From Pseudoalteromonas gelatinilytica (lineage in GTDB: Bacteria > Pseudomonadota > Gammaproteobacteria > Enterobacterales > Alteromonadaceae), in contig NZ_LRRU01000022.1 in assembly GCF_001641615.1 (NCBI RefSeq), positions 310,001-374,000 on the forward strand: 64,000 nt of DNA, in the 5' to 3' direction. Position 1 is the first letter of the stretch. Every line of letters starts with the position of its first letter. The notes beneath the pieces were generated by a model. That model was not told where the DNA came from and made no database searches. It was given only the letters and a program-made list of their open reading frames with translations. The translations under genes and the position numbers were made by a program. This document shows, piece by piece, positions 44,796 to 53,886 of the stretch.

Positions 44796-46402
44796 TATTC
44801 TTTCCTCGCATTAGCAAGCGAGATACCGCCAAATGGACTCAAGCTGATGCCTTTTACATCACTACTTGCGGCTTGAAAGCGCATGCCATGAGCAATCGGT
44901 AAAATAGGCAGCTCTTGAACAATAATGCGTTGGGCTTGATTGTAATATTGTTTACGTTTTTCTATGTCGGTGGTGTCAAGCGCTTGAGTCAGTAATAAGT
45001 CAAACTCAGGATCACACCAATTAGCCGGGTTTTTACCGCTGAAGGTAGCGGTGCAGCTTAATAACGGACTCATAAAGTTATCTGGGTCGGGCGTATCCGC
45101 AGCCCAGCCAAGTAATACGCTATCGTGTCTATGCTCACCAACGCGTTGTAAAAAGGTGTTCCACTCGTATTCTACGATATTGACGTTAACGCCAATCTTA
45201 CGTAAATCACTTTGCATTAGCTCAGCCATTTTACGGGCATTGGGATTATAAATTCGGCTTACCGGCATGGCCCAAATATTCATATCAAAGCCATCTTTGT
45301 AGCCCGCTTCGGCAAGTAAAGTTTTGGCAAGTGCAGGGTTAAATTCTGGCATCGCTTTTTGCGCTTCAAATGCCCACGAAGCAGGAGGCAGTAAAGACTG
45401 CGCTTTAATCCCATTACCGTAATACACCGCTTGCATAATTTTATCGATATCAATGGCGCTCGCGAGTGCTTGGCGTACACGCACATCATCAAAAGGTGGG
45501 CGCTCAGTGTTAAAAGCCCAGTAACCAATATTTAAGTTTTGCTCTTTTTGAACTTTAATGTCTTCGCGTTGCGATAAAATACTCAGCTGCGCGCTGCTTG
45601 GATGCGCAGTCACATCACATTCTTTAGTGAGCATTTTTGCAACGCGTGTGGTGCCGTTTGGCGTAATGTCATACACCAGTTGCTCAAGCACAACCGGATG
45701 TTTCCAGTAGTCTGGATTGCGGTAATAGCGAATTAAACGGTCGCGGCGGTATTCTTTATATACATACGGGCCCGTACCAACCGGGTATTGGTCAAATAAG
45801 TTTTCTTGATTTCGAGCTTTAAGCTGCATGGCGTATTCTTCGGATAACACCACGGCAAAGTCGGTTGCTAGGTTTGCTAAAAAGCTGCTTTCAGCATTAT
45901 AAAGTTCAAACCGTACTTGGTAATCAGAAACACGCACAATACGGCGAATAAGCTGATCAATACCCACACTTTGAAAATAAGGGTAACTGGCATCACCAAC
46001 AAAGTGATAAGGGTTGTAGACGTCGAATAAGCGGCTAAAGGTGAAAATGACATCATCTGCGTTAAAGTCACGGGTTGGGGTAAAATATTTTGTGGTATGA
46101 AATTTAACCCCTTTACGTAGGGTAAAGGTGATTGCTTTACCATCTGGGCTAATTTTCCAATCGGTTGCTAATTCTGCCTGAAATTCGGCAGACACCGGAT
46201 CAATACTCAGTAGTCGGTCATAAAGCTGATTGGCGATAATATCGATAGTTGACCCCGTCGTTGTCACTTGCGGATTAAACGACACAGGGTTTGCTTCAGC
46301 GCAATAGACCAAGCCCTGGTTTTTTTGTTCTGTGGTTTTTTCTTCGTTATCTAGGCAGCCTACTAAGCACACCAAAGACAAAGCAAGTAACGGTTTAAAC
46401 AC
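44795..46402 (-). CDS. sapA: Sap transporter substrate-binding protein SapA
   Basis: 535 residues, SBP family 5 (oligopeptide type). The N terminus MFKPLLALSLVCLVGCLDNE ends with lipobox LVGC (lipid cysteine at residue 16), so here SapA is predicted to be a lipoprotein. Family blocks LVYCAEANPVSFNPQ and ITFTLRKGVKFHTTKYFTPT are clear. It lies 15 bases downstream of pspF on the same strand, so the sap genes may be transcribed through from pspF. Confidence 0.93.
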   Translation of the reverse strand: MFKPLLALSLVCLVGCLDNEEKTTEQKNQGLVYCAEANPVSFNPQVTTTGSTIDIIANQLYDRLLSIDPVSAEFQAELATDWKISPDGKAITFTLRKGVKFHTTKYFTPTRDFNADDVIFTFSRLFDVYNPYHFVGDASYPYFQSVGIDQLIRRIVRVSDYQVRFELYNAESSFLANLATDFAVVLSEEYAMQLKARNQENLFDQYPVGTGPYVYKEYRRDRLIRYYRNPDYWKHPVVLEQLVYDITPNGTTRVAKMLTKECDVTAHPSSAQLSILSQREDIKVQKEQNLNIGYWAFNTERPPFDDVRVRQALASAIDIDKIMQAVYYGNGIKAQSLLPPASWAFEAQKAMPEFNPALAKTLLAEAGYKDGFDMNIWAMPVSRIYNPNARKMAELMQSDLRKIGVNVNIVEYEWNTFLQRVGEHRHDSVLLGWAADTPDPDNFMSPLLSCTATFSGKNPANWCDPEFDLLLTQALDTTDIEKRKQYYNQAQRIIVQELPILPIAHGMRFQAASSDVKGISLSPFGGISLANARKE

Positions 46403-46417
46403 CTGATTAGCCTCTAA

Positions 46418-47491
46418 CTATTGCTGCTGATCTAATAAATTGTATTTTTTCAAATAGCCACGTAATTGATGATACGTTAATTCTAAGTGTTCTGCAGTTT
46501 TCTTTTGGTTAAATTGACTATGTTCAAGTGCTTTTTTAATGACATCAATTTCAAAGTCGTTAGACAGCTGCTTTAAATTACAAGGAAATTGAATGTCGGG
46601 CTTATTGAGTGTCACAACATCTTGATTTTGTGTAGTGGCAATAGGCGCTGCTTCAACGTTTGTAACGGGGGCACTGCTCACGGCTGCTTTTACACGCTGT
46701 TTCGGTCTAAATTTACTCGCAAATGGGTCTAAAATAATCTGGTGAACGGGAATATGTTCGTTACCATGGCGATACAGGCTACGTTCAACCACATTCTTTA
46801 ATTCACGAATATTACCCGGCCAATCATAAGATTGAAGCGTTTCGATGGCGCTTCGAGTAAAGCCACTAAATAGCTCCCACTCAAGGTCGCGGGCCATGTT
46901 AATAGCAAATTGTTCTGCCAGTAACATGATATCTTCTTGGCGTTCACGCAATGGAGGTAAGGTAATAACATCAAACGCGAGACGGTCGAGTAAGTCGCTT
47001 CTAAATTCGCCTTGCTCAGCAAGCGTTGGTAGGTCTTCATTGGTTGCACACACTAAACGGGTATCGACTTTAACTGTTTGCTTACCACCGACGCGTTCAA
47101 ACTCGCCGTATTCAATAACGCGTAGCAGTTTTTCTTGCACCATCGCAGAGGTGTTGGCTAATTCATCAAGGAATAGTGTACCGCCATTGGCACGCTCAAA
47201 GCGGCCTTCGTGGCGTTTACTGGCACCGGTAAATGCACCACTTTCATGACCAAACAATTCGCTTTCGAGCAGGTTTTCGTTAAGCGCTGCACAGTTAAGC
47301 TTTATATAGTTTTGATCCCAGCGCTTAGATAAGAAGTGCAAACGGGCTGCAATAAGTTCTTTACCTGTACCGCGCTCACCAATAATAAGAACTGGCTTCT
47401 CTAAACTTGCTAGTTGCGAAACTTGATCAAGTACACTTAAAAAACTGTCAGATTGGCCGAGTAAATTATCCTGTTGGCGAAATTGGCTCAT
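46418..47491 (-). CDS. pspF: Phage-shock sigma-54 activator PspF
   Basis: 357 residues. An AAA+ enhancer-binding protein without a regulatory N-terminal domain, as in E. coli PspF. Walker A GERGTGKELIAAR, sigma-54 contact loop GAFTGA, and Walker B GGTLFLDELAN are intact. The C-terminal Fis-type helix-turn-helix is NQKKTAEHLELTYHQLRGYL. PspF activates pspA from a divergent sigma-54 promoter and is held inactive by PspA. Next downstream is sapA. Confidence 0.95.
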   Translation of the reverse strand: MSQFRQQDNLLGQSDSFLSVLDQVSQLASLEKPVLIIGERGTGKELIAARLHFLSKRWDQNYIKLNCAALNENLLESELFGHESGAFTGASKRHEGRFERANGGTLFLDELANTSAMVQEKLLRVIEYGEFERVGGKQTVKVDTRLVCATNEDLPTLAEQGEFRSDLLDRLAFDVITLPPLRERQEDIMLLAEQFAINMARDLEWELFSGFTRSAIETLQSYDWPGNIRELKNVVERSLYRHGNEHIPVHQIILDPFASKFRPKQRVKAAVSSAPVTNVEAAPIATTQNQDVVTLNKPDIQFPCNLKQLSNDFEIDVIKKALEHSQFNQKKTAEHLELTYHQLRGYLKKYNLLDQQQ

Positions 47492-47547
47492 ATTCCCTAA
47501 CTCTTAGTCATTTTTACTAAGATCTAGTGTATTTCATTATCTTGGAG

Positions 47548-47573
47548 AACTAAAGAAATTTATAAATTTAGTT
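47548..47573 (+). promoter_or_regulatory. Candidate PspF binding site
   Basis: Inverted repeat AACTAAA (47548-47554) and TTTAGTT (47567-47573), about 42-67 bases upstream of the -24 element. Its position between pspF and pspA suits an upstream activating site. It is the only symmetrical motif in the gap. Confidence 0.35.
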
Positions 47574-47614
47574 TAACTGTTTGAATGTATTGGGTTATTC
47601 TAAGTTTATTAAAG

Positions 47615-47630
47615 TTGGCAAGCATATTGA
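47615..47630 (+). promoter_or_regulatory. Sigma-54 promoter of pspA
   Basis: TTGGCAAG at 47615-47622 (-24) and TTGA at 47627-47630 (-12) have the GG-to-G spacing of ten bases required for RpoN. It lies 50 bases before the pspA start. It closely resembles the known E. coli pspA element (TTGGCACG/TTGT). Confidence 0.82.
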
Positions 47631-47679
47631 TACTAGATATACCAACTGATTAAGTTAAAACACCAAAGAGGTAAATGTT

Positions 47680-48342
47680 ATGGGAATTTTTTCACGTTTT
47701 GCAGACATCGTTAATTCTAATATCAATGCCATCTTAGATAAAGCAGAAGACCCAGAAAAAATGGTTCGCCTGATCATCCAAGAGATGGAAGATACATTAG
47801 TAGAAGTTCGCTCTACATCAGCTAAAACACTTGCTGAGAAAAAAGAGCTAGTACGTCGCGTTGACACTTTAAAAGTTCAAGTTGCAGACTGGCAAGAAAA
47901 AGCTGAATTAGCACTCAGTAAAGACCGTGATGATTTAGCACGTGCAGCACTGATTGAAAAGCAAAAGTCAGCAGATGCAGTCGCCGCTGTTGAATCTGAG
48001 CTGGAGCATGTAGAGTCTCACATCGAGAAATTACAGCAAGAAGTAAGCACGTTACAAGAGAAGCTTGCTGATGCAAAAGCGCGTCAAAAAGCAATCATCT
48101 TACGCCAACGCTCTGCAGAGTCGCGTCTTGAAGTTAAAAAAGCACTCGACAGCTCTAAAGTTGAAGACGCTTTAAACCGCTTCGAACGTTACGAAAGTAA
48201 GATCGATGGTCTAGAATCACAAATAGAGTCTTATGATCTTGGTAAAAAATCATTAGCTGACGAAATTGCTGGTCTTCAGCAAGACGAAAAGATTGATGAT
48301 GAGCTAGCTGAGCTTAAGAAAAAACTAGCAGATAAAAAATAA
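47680..48342 (+). CDS. pspA: Phage shock protein A
   Basis: 220 residues. ESCRT-III/Vipp1-like coiled-coil membrane-repair protein. MGIFSRFADIVNSNINAILD (first 20) is the amphipathic N terminus, and PEKMVRLIIQEMEDTL is the family block. The rest is almost all helix rich in Lys, Glu and Ala. It binds stressed inner membrane and inhibits PspF. RBS AAAGAGG before the ATG. Confidence 0.97.
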   Translation: MGIFSRFADIVNSNINAILDKAEDPEKMVRLIIQEMEDTLVEVRSTSAKTLAEKKELVRRVDTLKVQVADWQEKAELALSKDRDDLARAALIEKQKSADAVAAVESELEHVESHIEKLQQEVSTLQEKLADAKARQKAIILRQRSAESRLEVKKALDSSKVEDALNRFERYESKIDGLESQIESYDLGKKSLADEIAGLQQDEKIDDELAELKKKLADKK

Positions 48343-48346
48343 TAAA

Positions 48347-48363
48347 TGGGGGCGAGTCCCCCA
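48347..48363 (+). promoter_or_regulatory. Hairpin between pspA and pspB
   Basis: TGGGGG and CCCCCA pair around CGAGT just after the pspA stop. There is no T-run. It could stabilise the pspA mRNA or partly terminate, giving more PspA than PspB/C. Confidence 0.55.
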
Positions 48364-48399
48364 ATGCTTAAACACATAACGGATTGACAGGAGAGTACC

Positions 48400-48633
48400 A
48401 TGTTCGACGCAGAAGTTTTGATGGCACCGATTATTGTTTTTATGGTGGTTGTTGCCCCACTTTGGCTAATTTTACATTACCGTAGTAAAAAACAAGTGAG
48501 CCAAGGTTTAAGTGAACACGAGCACCGCCAATTATTAGAGCTTGCACAAAAAGCGGATAAAATGGCAGAGCGTGTTGAAACATTAGAAGCCTTACTTGAT
48601 CAAGAGGCTCCGCAGTGGAGACGTAAAGTATGA
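48400..48633 (+). CDS. pspB: Phage shock protein B
   Basis: 77 residues. One N-terminal membrane helix (LMAPIIVFMVVVAPLWLILHY) and a C-terminal leucine-rich coiled coil (EHRQLLELAQKADKMAERV). With PspC it senses membrane stress and releases PspF from PspA. The stop overlaps the pspC start by four bases (ATGA). Confidence 0.95.
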   Translation: MFDAEVLMAPIIVFMVVVAPLWLILHYRSKKQVSQGLSEHEHRQLLELAQKADKMAERVETLEALLDQEAPQWRRKV

Positions 48634-49031
48634 GTACCAAACGCGAATTATTTAGAGACGCAGAGCGCGGTAAAATAGCTGGCGTATGCGCAGGTATCAG
48701 CGATTACTTTAACATGGAGCTTTGGCTGGTACGCATTTTAGTGGTGACAGCAGTACTATTATCAGGCGGCCCGTTTATTGTTGTTGCTTACATTGCTGCT
48801 TGGTTTATTTTAGACAAAAAACCGACTGAAAAAGCAGATAAAAGCGCAGACAGCATTCACCAAGACCCGCTTGAAGTAAAATTTAAAGTATGGCAAAAAG
48901 GGGAACCACCTCGCCGTGCATTGCAAGATTTAAAAGATCGTCTTGCTCGAGTTGATGGTCGTTTACAAGAGATGGAACGCTATGTCACATCAACAGAATT
49001 TACGGTTAGCCGTGAAATCAACAAACTTTAA
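48630..49031 (+). CDS. pspC: Phage shock protein C
   Basis: 133 residues. PspC domain near the N terminus (RDAERGKIAGVCAGISDYF then a helix LVRILVVTAVLLSGGPFIVVA), followed by a cytoplasmic coiled coil (ALQDLKDRLARVDGRLQEME). Partner of PspB. Confidence 0.95.
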   Translation: MSTKRELFRDAERGKIAGVCAGISDYFNMELWLVRILVVTAVLLSGGPFIVVAYIAAWFILDKKPTEKADKSADSIHQDPLEVKFKVWQKGEPPRRALQDLKDRLARVDGRLQEMERYVTSTEFTVSREINKL

Positions 49032-49093
49032 AGGACATATACGCACCTTGTTTGCATCGTGATACCCAGCGCAAATAAGGTGCTAGACACTTT

Positions 49094-50506
49094 ATGAGCC
49101 AATCATTCGCAAAGAACACCTTTAATTCGTTAAAAAATAAAGCGGAAAAAGCCCTTCACCGTAGTTTAGACCAACACGTGAAGTTAGCCGTCACAGGCTT
49201 AAGTGGCAGCGGCAAAACCGCTTTTATTACCGCCTTGGTTAAACACTTAACCAGCCAAGCTGACGATAAAAACTTACCTTTTTTTGATGTGATGCGCGAA
49301 AAGCGTCATATCGCTACAAAAATAGTGCCGCAGCAAGCACTGACAATTCCGACATTTGAATATACCAATGCATTAGCAGCGTTGTTACCTGTTGATGGTG
49401 AGCCAGCATGGCCTGCCTCTACCGAGCGTATTAATACCTTACGTTTGGCAATTAAATACCAAAGTAATTCGGGGCTGCGTGGTCATTTTGCACCGCAATC
49501 AACACTCTATTTAGACATTATTGATTACCCTGGTGAATGGTTACTTGATTTGCCAATGCTAGAGCAATCATTTACTGATTGGTGTGAGTCACAATACTCA
49601 CTCTTGCAGCAAACAGCACGCAACGAAAAAGCGAAGCCATTTTTAACCGCCCTTGCTGAACTTGATTTATCCGCAAATGTTGATGAGAGCAAACTTGCTG
49701 ATGTTGCTACGCTTTATCAGCAGTTATTGATCGGTCTTAAAAAAGACACCAAGCTTGCCATGTTACAACCAGGTCGCATGCTGATGCCTGGTGAGCTTAA
49801 AGGGGCGCCGCTACTGCAGTTTTTCCCAGTTGCGCATGTGCCTGATGACATAACCGAAGGGTCGAATTTAGCGCATCTTAAAAAGCGCTATAAAGCCTAT
49901 GTAAAAGAGGTTGTAAAACCTTTTTACGAGCAGCATTTTCGTCATTTTGACCGACAAATTGTGCTAGTGGATGTGCTCAGTGCCTTGAATGAAGGCAGCG
50001 AAACGCTGCATGAGCAAAGCCGTGTTATAAACCAATTGCTGGCGCACTTTAATTATGGTGAAGCAAGCTTCTTTAAACGTTTGTTTAAACCAAACATCGA
50101 CAAGCTACTGTTTGCGGCCAATAAGTCAGATCATATTAGTGCGCAATATCATAAAGATTTAGCGCTATTGCTTGATTCAATCGTGCATGACCAAACGAAT
50201 CATTTAAAGTTCGAAGGTGTGCAAATCGAAACCATGGCAATGTCATCTATCTGCGCTACAGAGCCGCGCCAAGTGGCTGAGAAAGGCCAGCAGTTAGCTT
50301 GTATTTATGGCAAGCCTTTAGGCGAGCAAGAATGGCTGACGTATTTACCGCCGCAGCCACCGTCACGCCTGCTCAACAAACAAGAGTGGCCAAAACAGGG
50401 CTTTGAGTTCTTATCGTTTTCGCCACTGCCATGCCCTGATAAACGGTTAAAGCATATTCGTTTAGATCATGTCATGCAGTACCTGATAGGAGATAAACTA
50501 ACATGA
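49094..50506 (+). CDS. ycjX: YcjX family P-loop protein
   Basis: 470 residues, DUF463 family. P-loop GLSGSGKTAFITAL near residue 35, and DIIDYPGEWLLDLP as a G-domain-like switch segment. In E. coli it belongs to the phage-shock regulon and its exact role is unknown. Downstream of pspC by 62 bases; overlaps ycjF by four bases. Confidence 0.94.
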   Translation: MSQSFAKNTFNSLKNKAEKALHRSLDQHVKLAVTGLSGSGKTAFITALVKHLTSQADDKNLPFFDVMREKRHIATKIVPQQALTIPTFEYTNALAALLPVDGEPAWPASTERINTLRLAIKYQSNSGLRGHFAPQSTLYLDIIDYPGEWLLDLPMLEQSFTDWCESQYSLLQQTARNEKAKPFLTALAELDLSANVDESKLADVATLYQQLLIGLKKDTKLAMLQPGRMLMPGELKGAPLLQFFPVAHVPDDITEGSNLAHLKKRYKAYVKEVVKPFYEQHFRHFDRQIVLVDVLSALNEGSETLHEQSRVINQLLAHFNYGEASFFKRLFKPNIDKLLFAANKSDHISAQYHKDLALLLDSIVHDQTNHLKFEGVQIETMAMSSICATEPRQVAEKGQQLACIYGKPLGEQEWLTYLPPQPPSRLLNKQEWPKQGFEFLSFSPLPCPDKRLKHIRLDHVMQYLIGDKLT

Positions 50507-51537
50507 GTGAGCAACCAAAGGAGATGAACTTTCAGGCAGGTCGCCGTATTTCAAGCTCTGCAAGCAACGAAGCTCCAACGAAGGAGTTAACTGTTGCTAA
50601 AGTGATAGAAAACGCCGAATTTATCGACACTGAAGAAGATCAGCAAGATAGCATTGAGCTTGAGCCTGTGTATAAAAAGTCTAAATGGCAAACCCTAAAA
50701 GGGGTGTTTGTTGTTAGCTTTTTAATTTTAGTGCTACTTGAGTTTGCGATGTCATTGTTTGTGACGTTTCAGCAATCAATTATTTTAGGTTCGGTGTATT
50801 TAACGGCTGTTCTCAGTGGTGTGCTATTGATTGCCCGTGTTATTTGGCGCGAGTACCGCATGCTAAGAAGTTTAAAGCGTAATCAATTGCATCGTACCGA
50901 GGCCGACCGCTTACTTAATAGCGAGCAAGTAGGTGAAGCATTACCATGGCTAGAAAAGCTTAATAAACATCAGGAGCTTACTGGATTTGAAGAGTTTAAG
51001 CAGCAAATAGCAAGTCACCATACCGATAAAGAAATCATGACCTTATATGCCGATAGCTTATTGGTCAGCCAAGATCAGCAAGCAAAAAAACTGATTAACC
51101 GTTTTGCCACTGAGTCTGGCTTATTGGTTGCGCTAAGCCCTCTGGCTTTAGTTGATATGATGGCGGTGCTATGGCGTGGCACTAAGCTCATTGAGCAAAT
51201 TGGCCGTATTTACGGTATTGGTTTTGGTTATGCAAGCCGTATTAAATTGTACCGCTTATTAGTGAAACAAGTATTGTTTGTTGGTAGTGCAGAGTTAGTT
51301 TCAGATTTAGCAGCAACGGCACTAAGCGCTGAATTACTGGGGAAATTGTCGGGCCGTGCAGCGCAAGGGCTAAGTGCAGGTATTTTTACCGCGCGTATAG
51401 GGTATAAAGCGATGGAGCTTAGTCGCCCGTTACCTCGCTTAGAGCATAAGCGCAGCTTGCTAAAAGAAACCGCCAATAGTATTGCCCGTAAAATTGCCTC
51501 ACGTACGAGCGACAAAGAGACCGAAAATACAAAATGA
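50503..51537 (+). CDS. ycjF: YcjF family membrane protein
   Basis: 344 residues, DUF697 family. Acidic N terminus, two membrane helices (about 67-115), then a domain with ALSPLALVDMMAVLWRGTKLIEQIG and a further hydrophobic part. Always found with YcjX, likely as a pair in envelope stress. Last gene of the psp operon here; no clear terminator. Confidence 0.92.
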   Translation: MSEQPKEMNFQAGRRISSSASNEAPTKELTVAKVIENAEFIDTEEDQQDSIELEPVYKKSKWQTLKGVFVVSFLILVLLEFAMSLFVTFQQSIILGSVYLTAVLSGVLLIARVIWREYRMLRSLKRNQLHRTEADRLLNSEQVGEALPWLEKLNKHQELTGFEEFKQQIASHHTDKEIMTLYADSLLVSQDQQAKKLINRFATESGLLVALSPLALVDMMAVLWRGTKLIEQIGRIYGIGFGYASRIKLYRLLVKQVLFVGSAELVSDLAATALSAELLGKLSGRAAQGLSAGIFTARIGYKAMELSRPLPRLEHKRSLLKETANSIARKIASRTSDKETENTK

Positions 51538-51671
51538 CAACTTTTGTGTACAGTTAATAAAAACAGCTGAGTGATATTTAGCCATCTGAGCATCCGGCAT
51601 GCTTGTGCATCGTGGGTATCTACGTTTTATTTATGAGTATGAAGTACTGATAATAAAAACGAGAACACACA

Positions 51672-52853
51672 ATGACTAAGCATCACTTACATACACAATG
51701 TATTCATGGTCCAGAAAAACCAAATGACCCACATGGCGCACTGAGTGCGCCGCTTTACCAAACCTCTACCTTCGCATTTGCTAATGCAGCCCAAGGTGCA
51801 GCCCGATTTGCTGGCGAAGAGCAAGGCTTTATTTATACCCGTTTAGGTAATCCGACAACCCAAGAGCTAGAACAAAAAGTGGCTCAGTTAGAAAATTGTG
51901 AAGCAGCGGCTGCCACAGCGACCGGTATGGGTGCGGTGTCTGCGTCTGTGCTTAGCTTTTTACAACAAGGTGATCACCTAGTCGCATCAAGCGCGTTATA
52001 CGGTTGTACCTTTGCATTTTTTGCTCATATGTTGCCGCGCTTTGGTATCGAAGTTACTTTTGTTGATATGACCAATGAGGCTGAACTTCGCGGTGCGGTA
52101 AAAGCCAATTCAAAAATGATTTTTGCAGAAACGCCAATTAATCCGACCATGGCGGTGCTTGATCTAAGTTTAATTGCCGATGTTGCCAAGCAGCATCAGC
52201 TGATAAGCGTTATCGACAATACCTTCTTAACGCCTCTGCTACAGCAACCTACCTCGTTTGGTATTGATATTGTGGTACACAGTGCAACTAAATACCTAAA
52301 TGGCCATGGTGATGTGGTGGCAGGGCTTGTATGCGGCACAGAGGAGCATATCAACCTGATAAAAATGACGGTGCTAAAAGATATTGGTGCAACGATTAGT
52401 CCTCATGATGCATGGTTAATTAATCGCGGTTTAAAAACCCTTGCTGTACGCATGGAGCGCCACTGTGCAAGTGCACAAATAGTTGCTGAATATTTAGAGC
52501 AGCACCCGTTGGTAAGCCAAGTTTACTACCCAGGACTTAAATCACACCCGGGTCATCAATTTATTGGCTCACAGATGAAAGCCGCTGGTGGTGTTATTGC
52601 CTTTGAAATAAAAGGCAGCCTTGAAGATGGCGAAACATTTATAAATAACACCCAGCTTTGCACGCTTGCTGTCAGTTTAGGGGATGCAGAAACCCTCATT
52701 CAACATCCTGCATCGATGACACATTCGCCTTATACACCTGAAGAAAGGGCAGCAGCAGGGATCAGTGATGGCTTAATTCGATTATCAGTTGGTCTTGAGG
52801 ATGTTAACGATATTATTAACGATCTTAAAACTGCATTTACATTCATTGGTTAG
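51672..52853 (+). CDS. megL: Methionine gamma-lyase
   Basis: 393 residues, Cys/Met-metabolism PLP family. PLP lysine is Lys207 in SATKYLNGHGD. Cys112 in ALYGCTFAFF matches the cysteine diagnostic of methionine gamma-lyase, and IYTRLGNPTTQELEQKVA is the family block. It would split methionine into methanethiol, 2-oxobutyrate and ammonia. Cystathionine gamma-lyase is the main alternative. It stands just before phhAB. Confidence 0.85.
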   Translation: MTKHHLHTQCIHGPEKPNDPHGALSAPLYQTSTFAFANAAQGAARFAGEEQGFIYTRLGNPTTQELEQKVAQLENCEAAAATATGMGAVSASVLSFLQQGDHLVASSALYGCTFAFFAHMLPRFGIEVTFVDMTNEAELRGAVKANSKMIFAETPINPTMAVLDLSLIADVAKQHQLISVIDNTFLTPLLQQPTSFGIDIVVHSATKYLNGHGDVVAGLVCGTEEHINLIKMTVLKDIGATISPHDAWLINRGLKTLAVRMERHCASAQIVAEYLEQHPLVSQVYYPGLKSHPGHQFIGSQMKAAGGVIAFEIKGSLEDGETFINNTQLCTLAVSLGDAETLIQHPASMTHSPYTPEERAAAGISDGLIRLSVGLEDVNDIINDLKTAFTFIG

Positions 52854-52855
52854 GT

Positions 52856-52873
52856 TGTAATTTTAAGTTTACA
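52856..52873 (+). promoter_or_regulatory. TyrR box 1 upstream of phhA
   Basis: TGTAAT-N6-TTTACA is one base off the TyrR consensus TGTAAA-N6-TTTACA. It begins three bases after the megL stop. Confidence 0.75.
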
Positions 52874-52930
52874 CCAGGAGATGTTTTCAACCCTTTAAAA
52901 ACGTGGTGTGTAAACTTTTCGATCTTTTGA

Positions 52931-52948
52931 TGTAATTTTATGTTTACG
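52931..52948 (+). promoter_or_regulatory. TyrR box 2 upstream of phhA
   Basis: TGTAAT-N6-TTTACG differs from consensus at two bases. It starts 75 bases after box 1, close to seven helical turns, so two TyrR/PhhR dimers could sit on one DNA face. Confidence 0.65.
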
Positions 52949-52952
52949 TTAG

Positions 52953-52981
52953 GGCTGTTTCTGCAAACCTTAGAAACAGCC
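52953..52981 (+). repeat. Inverted repeat between TyrR box 2 and phhA
   Basis: GGCTGTTTCT and AGAAACAGCC form a perfect 10-bp stem around a 9-nt loop. No T-run follows. It could be a weak terminator of megL or a protein-binding site. Confidence 0.5.
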
Positions 52982-53079
52982 TTAACTATTAAAATTTCGC
53001 TTACTTTTACATAGTATCGGCTTAACAAGTTAATGAGATTCTGATCAATGCTGATCAAGATTTAACGAAGAAGGTTATT

Positions 53080-53877
53080 ATGGCTAAAGCAAGTAATTAC
53101 ACCTCCAAGCAACCTGATGAAAATGGGGTTATCCATTGGAGCGAAGAAGAAAATAAAATATGGTCTGAGCTAGTTGCTCGCCAACTCGCTTGCATAGAAG
53201 GTAAAGCCTGTGATGAATATTTAGCAGGTCTTAAGAAAATTAATTTACCAACAGATCGTATTCCACAACTTAGTGAACTCAACGAAGTGTTACTTGAAAC
53301 AACGGGCTGGCAAGTTGCGCCTGTACCGGCACTGATCGATTTTGATGAGTTCTTTCGATTACTAGCAAACAAGCAGTTCCCAGTAGCGACTTTTATTCGC
53401 AGCCGTGAAGAGTTTGACTACTTACAAGAGCCAGATATCTTCCACGAGATTTTTGGTCATTGTGCGATGCTTACCAACCCAGCATTTGCTGAGTTTACAC
53501 ACAAATATGGTCAGTTAGGTTATGCCGCTGAAAAGAAAGATCGTGTTTATTTAGCGCGCCTTTACTGGTTTACCGTTGAGTTTGGTTTAATGCAAACCGA
53601 ACAAGGTCTGCGTATTTATGGTGGTGGTATTTTATCAAGCCCAGGCGAAACACAGTATGTGTATTCAGATAAGCCAGAAATCAATGCGATGAATGTGCTT
53701 GATGTATTACGTACACCTTATCGTATTGATATTATGCAGCCTGTGTACTACACCATTAACTCAATCAATGACTTATTTGATATTTCACAAATGGATATCA
53801 TGTCGCTGGTGAGTAAAGCAAAAGAATTAGGGCTACATGAGCCAAAGTTTCCTCCTAAAGAAAAATTAGCAAGTTAA
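53080..53877 (+). CDS. phhA: Phenylalanine 4-monooxygenase
   Basis: 265 residues. Monomeric bacterial aromatic amino-acid hydroxylase. The iron ligands are His122 and His127 (FHEIFGHCAM) and Glu167 (FTVEFGLM). It turns phenylalanine to tyrosine using tetrahydropterin. The pterin-recycling gene phhB begins ten bases downstream. Two TyrR-type boxes upstream suggest induction by aromatic amino acids. Confidence 0.97.
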   Translation: MAKASNYTSKQPDENGVIHWSEEENKIWSELVARQLACIEGKACDEYLAGLKKINLPTDRIPQLSELNEVLLETTGWQVAPVPALIDFDEFFRLLANKQFPVATFIRSREEFDYLQEPDIFHEIFGHCAMLTNPAFAEFTHKYGQLGYAAEKKDRVYLARLYWFTVEFGLMQTEQGLRIYGGGILSSPGETQYVYSDKPEINAMNVLDVLRTPYRIDIMQPVYYTINSINDLFDISQMDIMSLVSKAKELGLHEPKFPPKEKLAS

Positions 53878-53886
53878 GGATTTATA

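Noticed and set aside
52843..53058. Minus-strand open frame of 71 codons upstream of phhA
   Set aside because: It covers the TyrR boxes and hairpin, has no ribosome site, and is lysine/leucine-rich by composition only.
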